From the NCBI GenBank assembly GCA_964473645.1, contig CAYYPW010000011.1:122323-186322 (forward strand): 64,000 nt of DNA, read 5' to 3'. Under the pieces are notes generated by a model that was not told where the DNA came from, ran no database searches, and saw only the letters and a list, made by a program, of their open reading frames with translations. Origin of the DNA: HdN1 sp964473645. GTDB taxonomy: Bacteria > Pseudomonadota > Gammaproteobacteria > Pseudomonadales > Ketobacteraceae. This document shows, in pieces, positions 63,873 to 64,000 of this stretch (its first letter is position 1; the number at the start of each line of letters is the position of its first letter). The position numbers were made by a program, and so were the translations under genes.

Positions 63873-63986
63873 AGCGTTGCTGGGTGGGATTGCGTTGAAG
63901 GACCGTCGCCGACATGGTGGTCGGCGTCGAGCCTACAGGTACGTATTCACGGCGGGTCCTGCAACGCAATCCCACCCAGCAACGCT
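63873..63986. repeat. Long hairpin repeat, copy 2
   Basis: Arms at 63873-63904 and 63955-63986 are reverse complements over 32 bases with one mismatch. The core between them shares CGTCGCCGACATGG, GGCGTCGAGCCTACAGG and ACGTATTC with copy 1 at 2691-2770. The arm sequence (AGCGTTGCTGGGTGGGATTG) has no relation to that of copy 1. It lies 80 bases after a terminator, at the end of the window. Confidence 0.85.
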
Positions 63987-64000
63987 TTTCCACGAATCAT

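Overview
The window looks like the chromosome of a free-living, probably marine, gammaproteobacterium (Pseudomonadales in the broad sense). The main reason is the housekeeping block at 40.4-50.1 kb: cca, folK, folB, plsY and tsaD beside rpsU, a yqeY-like gene, dnaG, rpoD and tRNA-Ile(CAU). A Marinobacter-type fatty acyl-CoA reductase next to a wax ester synthase fits marine hydrocarbon- or lipid-storing lineages. No genus can be fixed from the sequence alone. There is no phage, insertion sequence, CRISPR array or rRNA. The only mobile-looking DNA is a two-copy hairpin repeat, one copy near each end of the window.

Layout. 0-5 kb: divergent EamA transporter and LysR regulator, a membrane-anchored metallo-beta-lactamase-fold hydrolase, hairpin repeat copy 1, a MoxR-type AAA ATPase coupled to a short acyl-CoA-dehydrogenase-like gene, and a DUF4156 lipoprotein. 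5.5-12.2 kb: accessory cell-envelope genes, namely a lipoprotein of nine PPC-like repeats with an exact 297-bp period, a TerB-like protein, small exported proteins and a DUF3014 protein. 12.2-18.6 kb: BrkB/YihY, an AsmA-family protein, the ergothioneine genes egtB-egtD and an acyltransferase. 18.8-30.8 kb: two divergent operons of envelope and redox genes. The leftward operon has an HzsA-like dihaem lipoprotein, two outer-membrane barrels, a TlpA thioredoxin, a DUF4266 lipoprotein ending in CGCN, and a DUF3570 barrel. The rightward operon has a c-type cytochrome, a LamG cytochrome lipoprotein and a Tat-signal DUF1501 protein. 30.9-40.4 kb: FN3 protein, 7TMR-DISM hybrid histidine kinase, APC permease, serine hydrolase, TetR/SDR pair and a secreted zincin protease. 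40.4-50.1 kb: the housekeeping block. 50.4-56.5 kb: EamA transporter, methyltransferase, a FabR/DesT-like regulator and the divergent wax-ester module. 56.7-63.8 kb: exported MORN-repeat protein, MltC-like lytic transglycosylase, UbiB-family kinase, and an acyltransferase coupled to a nucleotide-sugar-epimerase-like SDR. Hairpin repeat copy 2 closes the window.

How the genes fit together. The acyl-CoA reductase and wax synthase form a complete acyl-CoA to wax ester route. A FabR-like repressor gene is divergent from them, with an 18-bp dyad in the shared promoter region; regulation of wax synthesis by acyl-chain composition is an inference from this. The 18.8-30.8 kb region encodes three c-type cytochromes, a thioredoxin, three barrels and a Tat substrate, and is the best candidate for an uncharacterised system. 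The hairpin repeat is the best candidate for an unusual DNA element: its core is shared between copies, but the long arms are unrelated between copies and nearly perfectly self-complementary within each copy.
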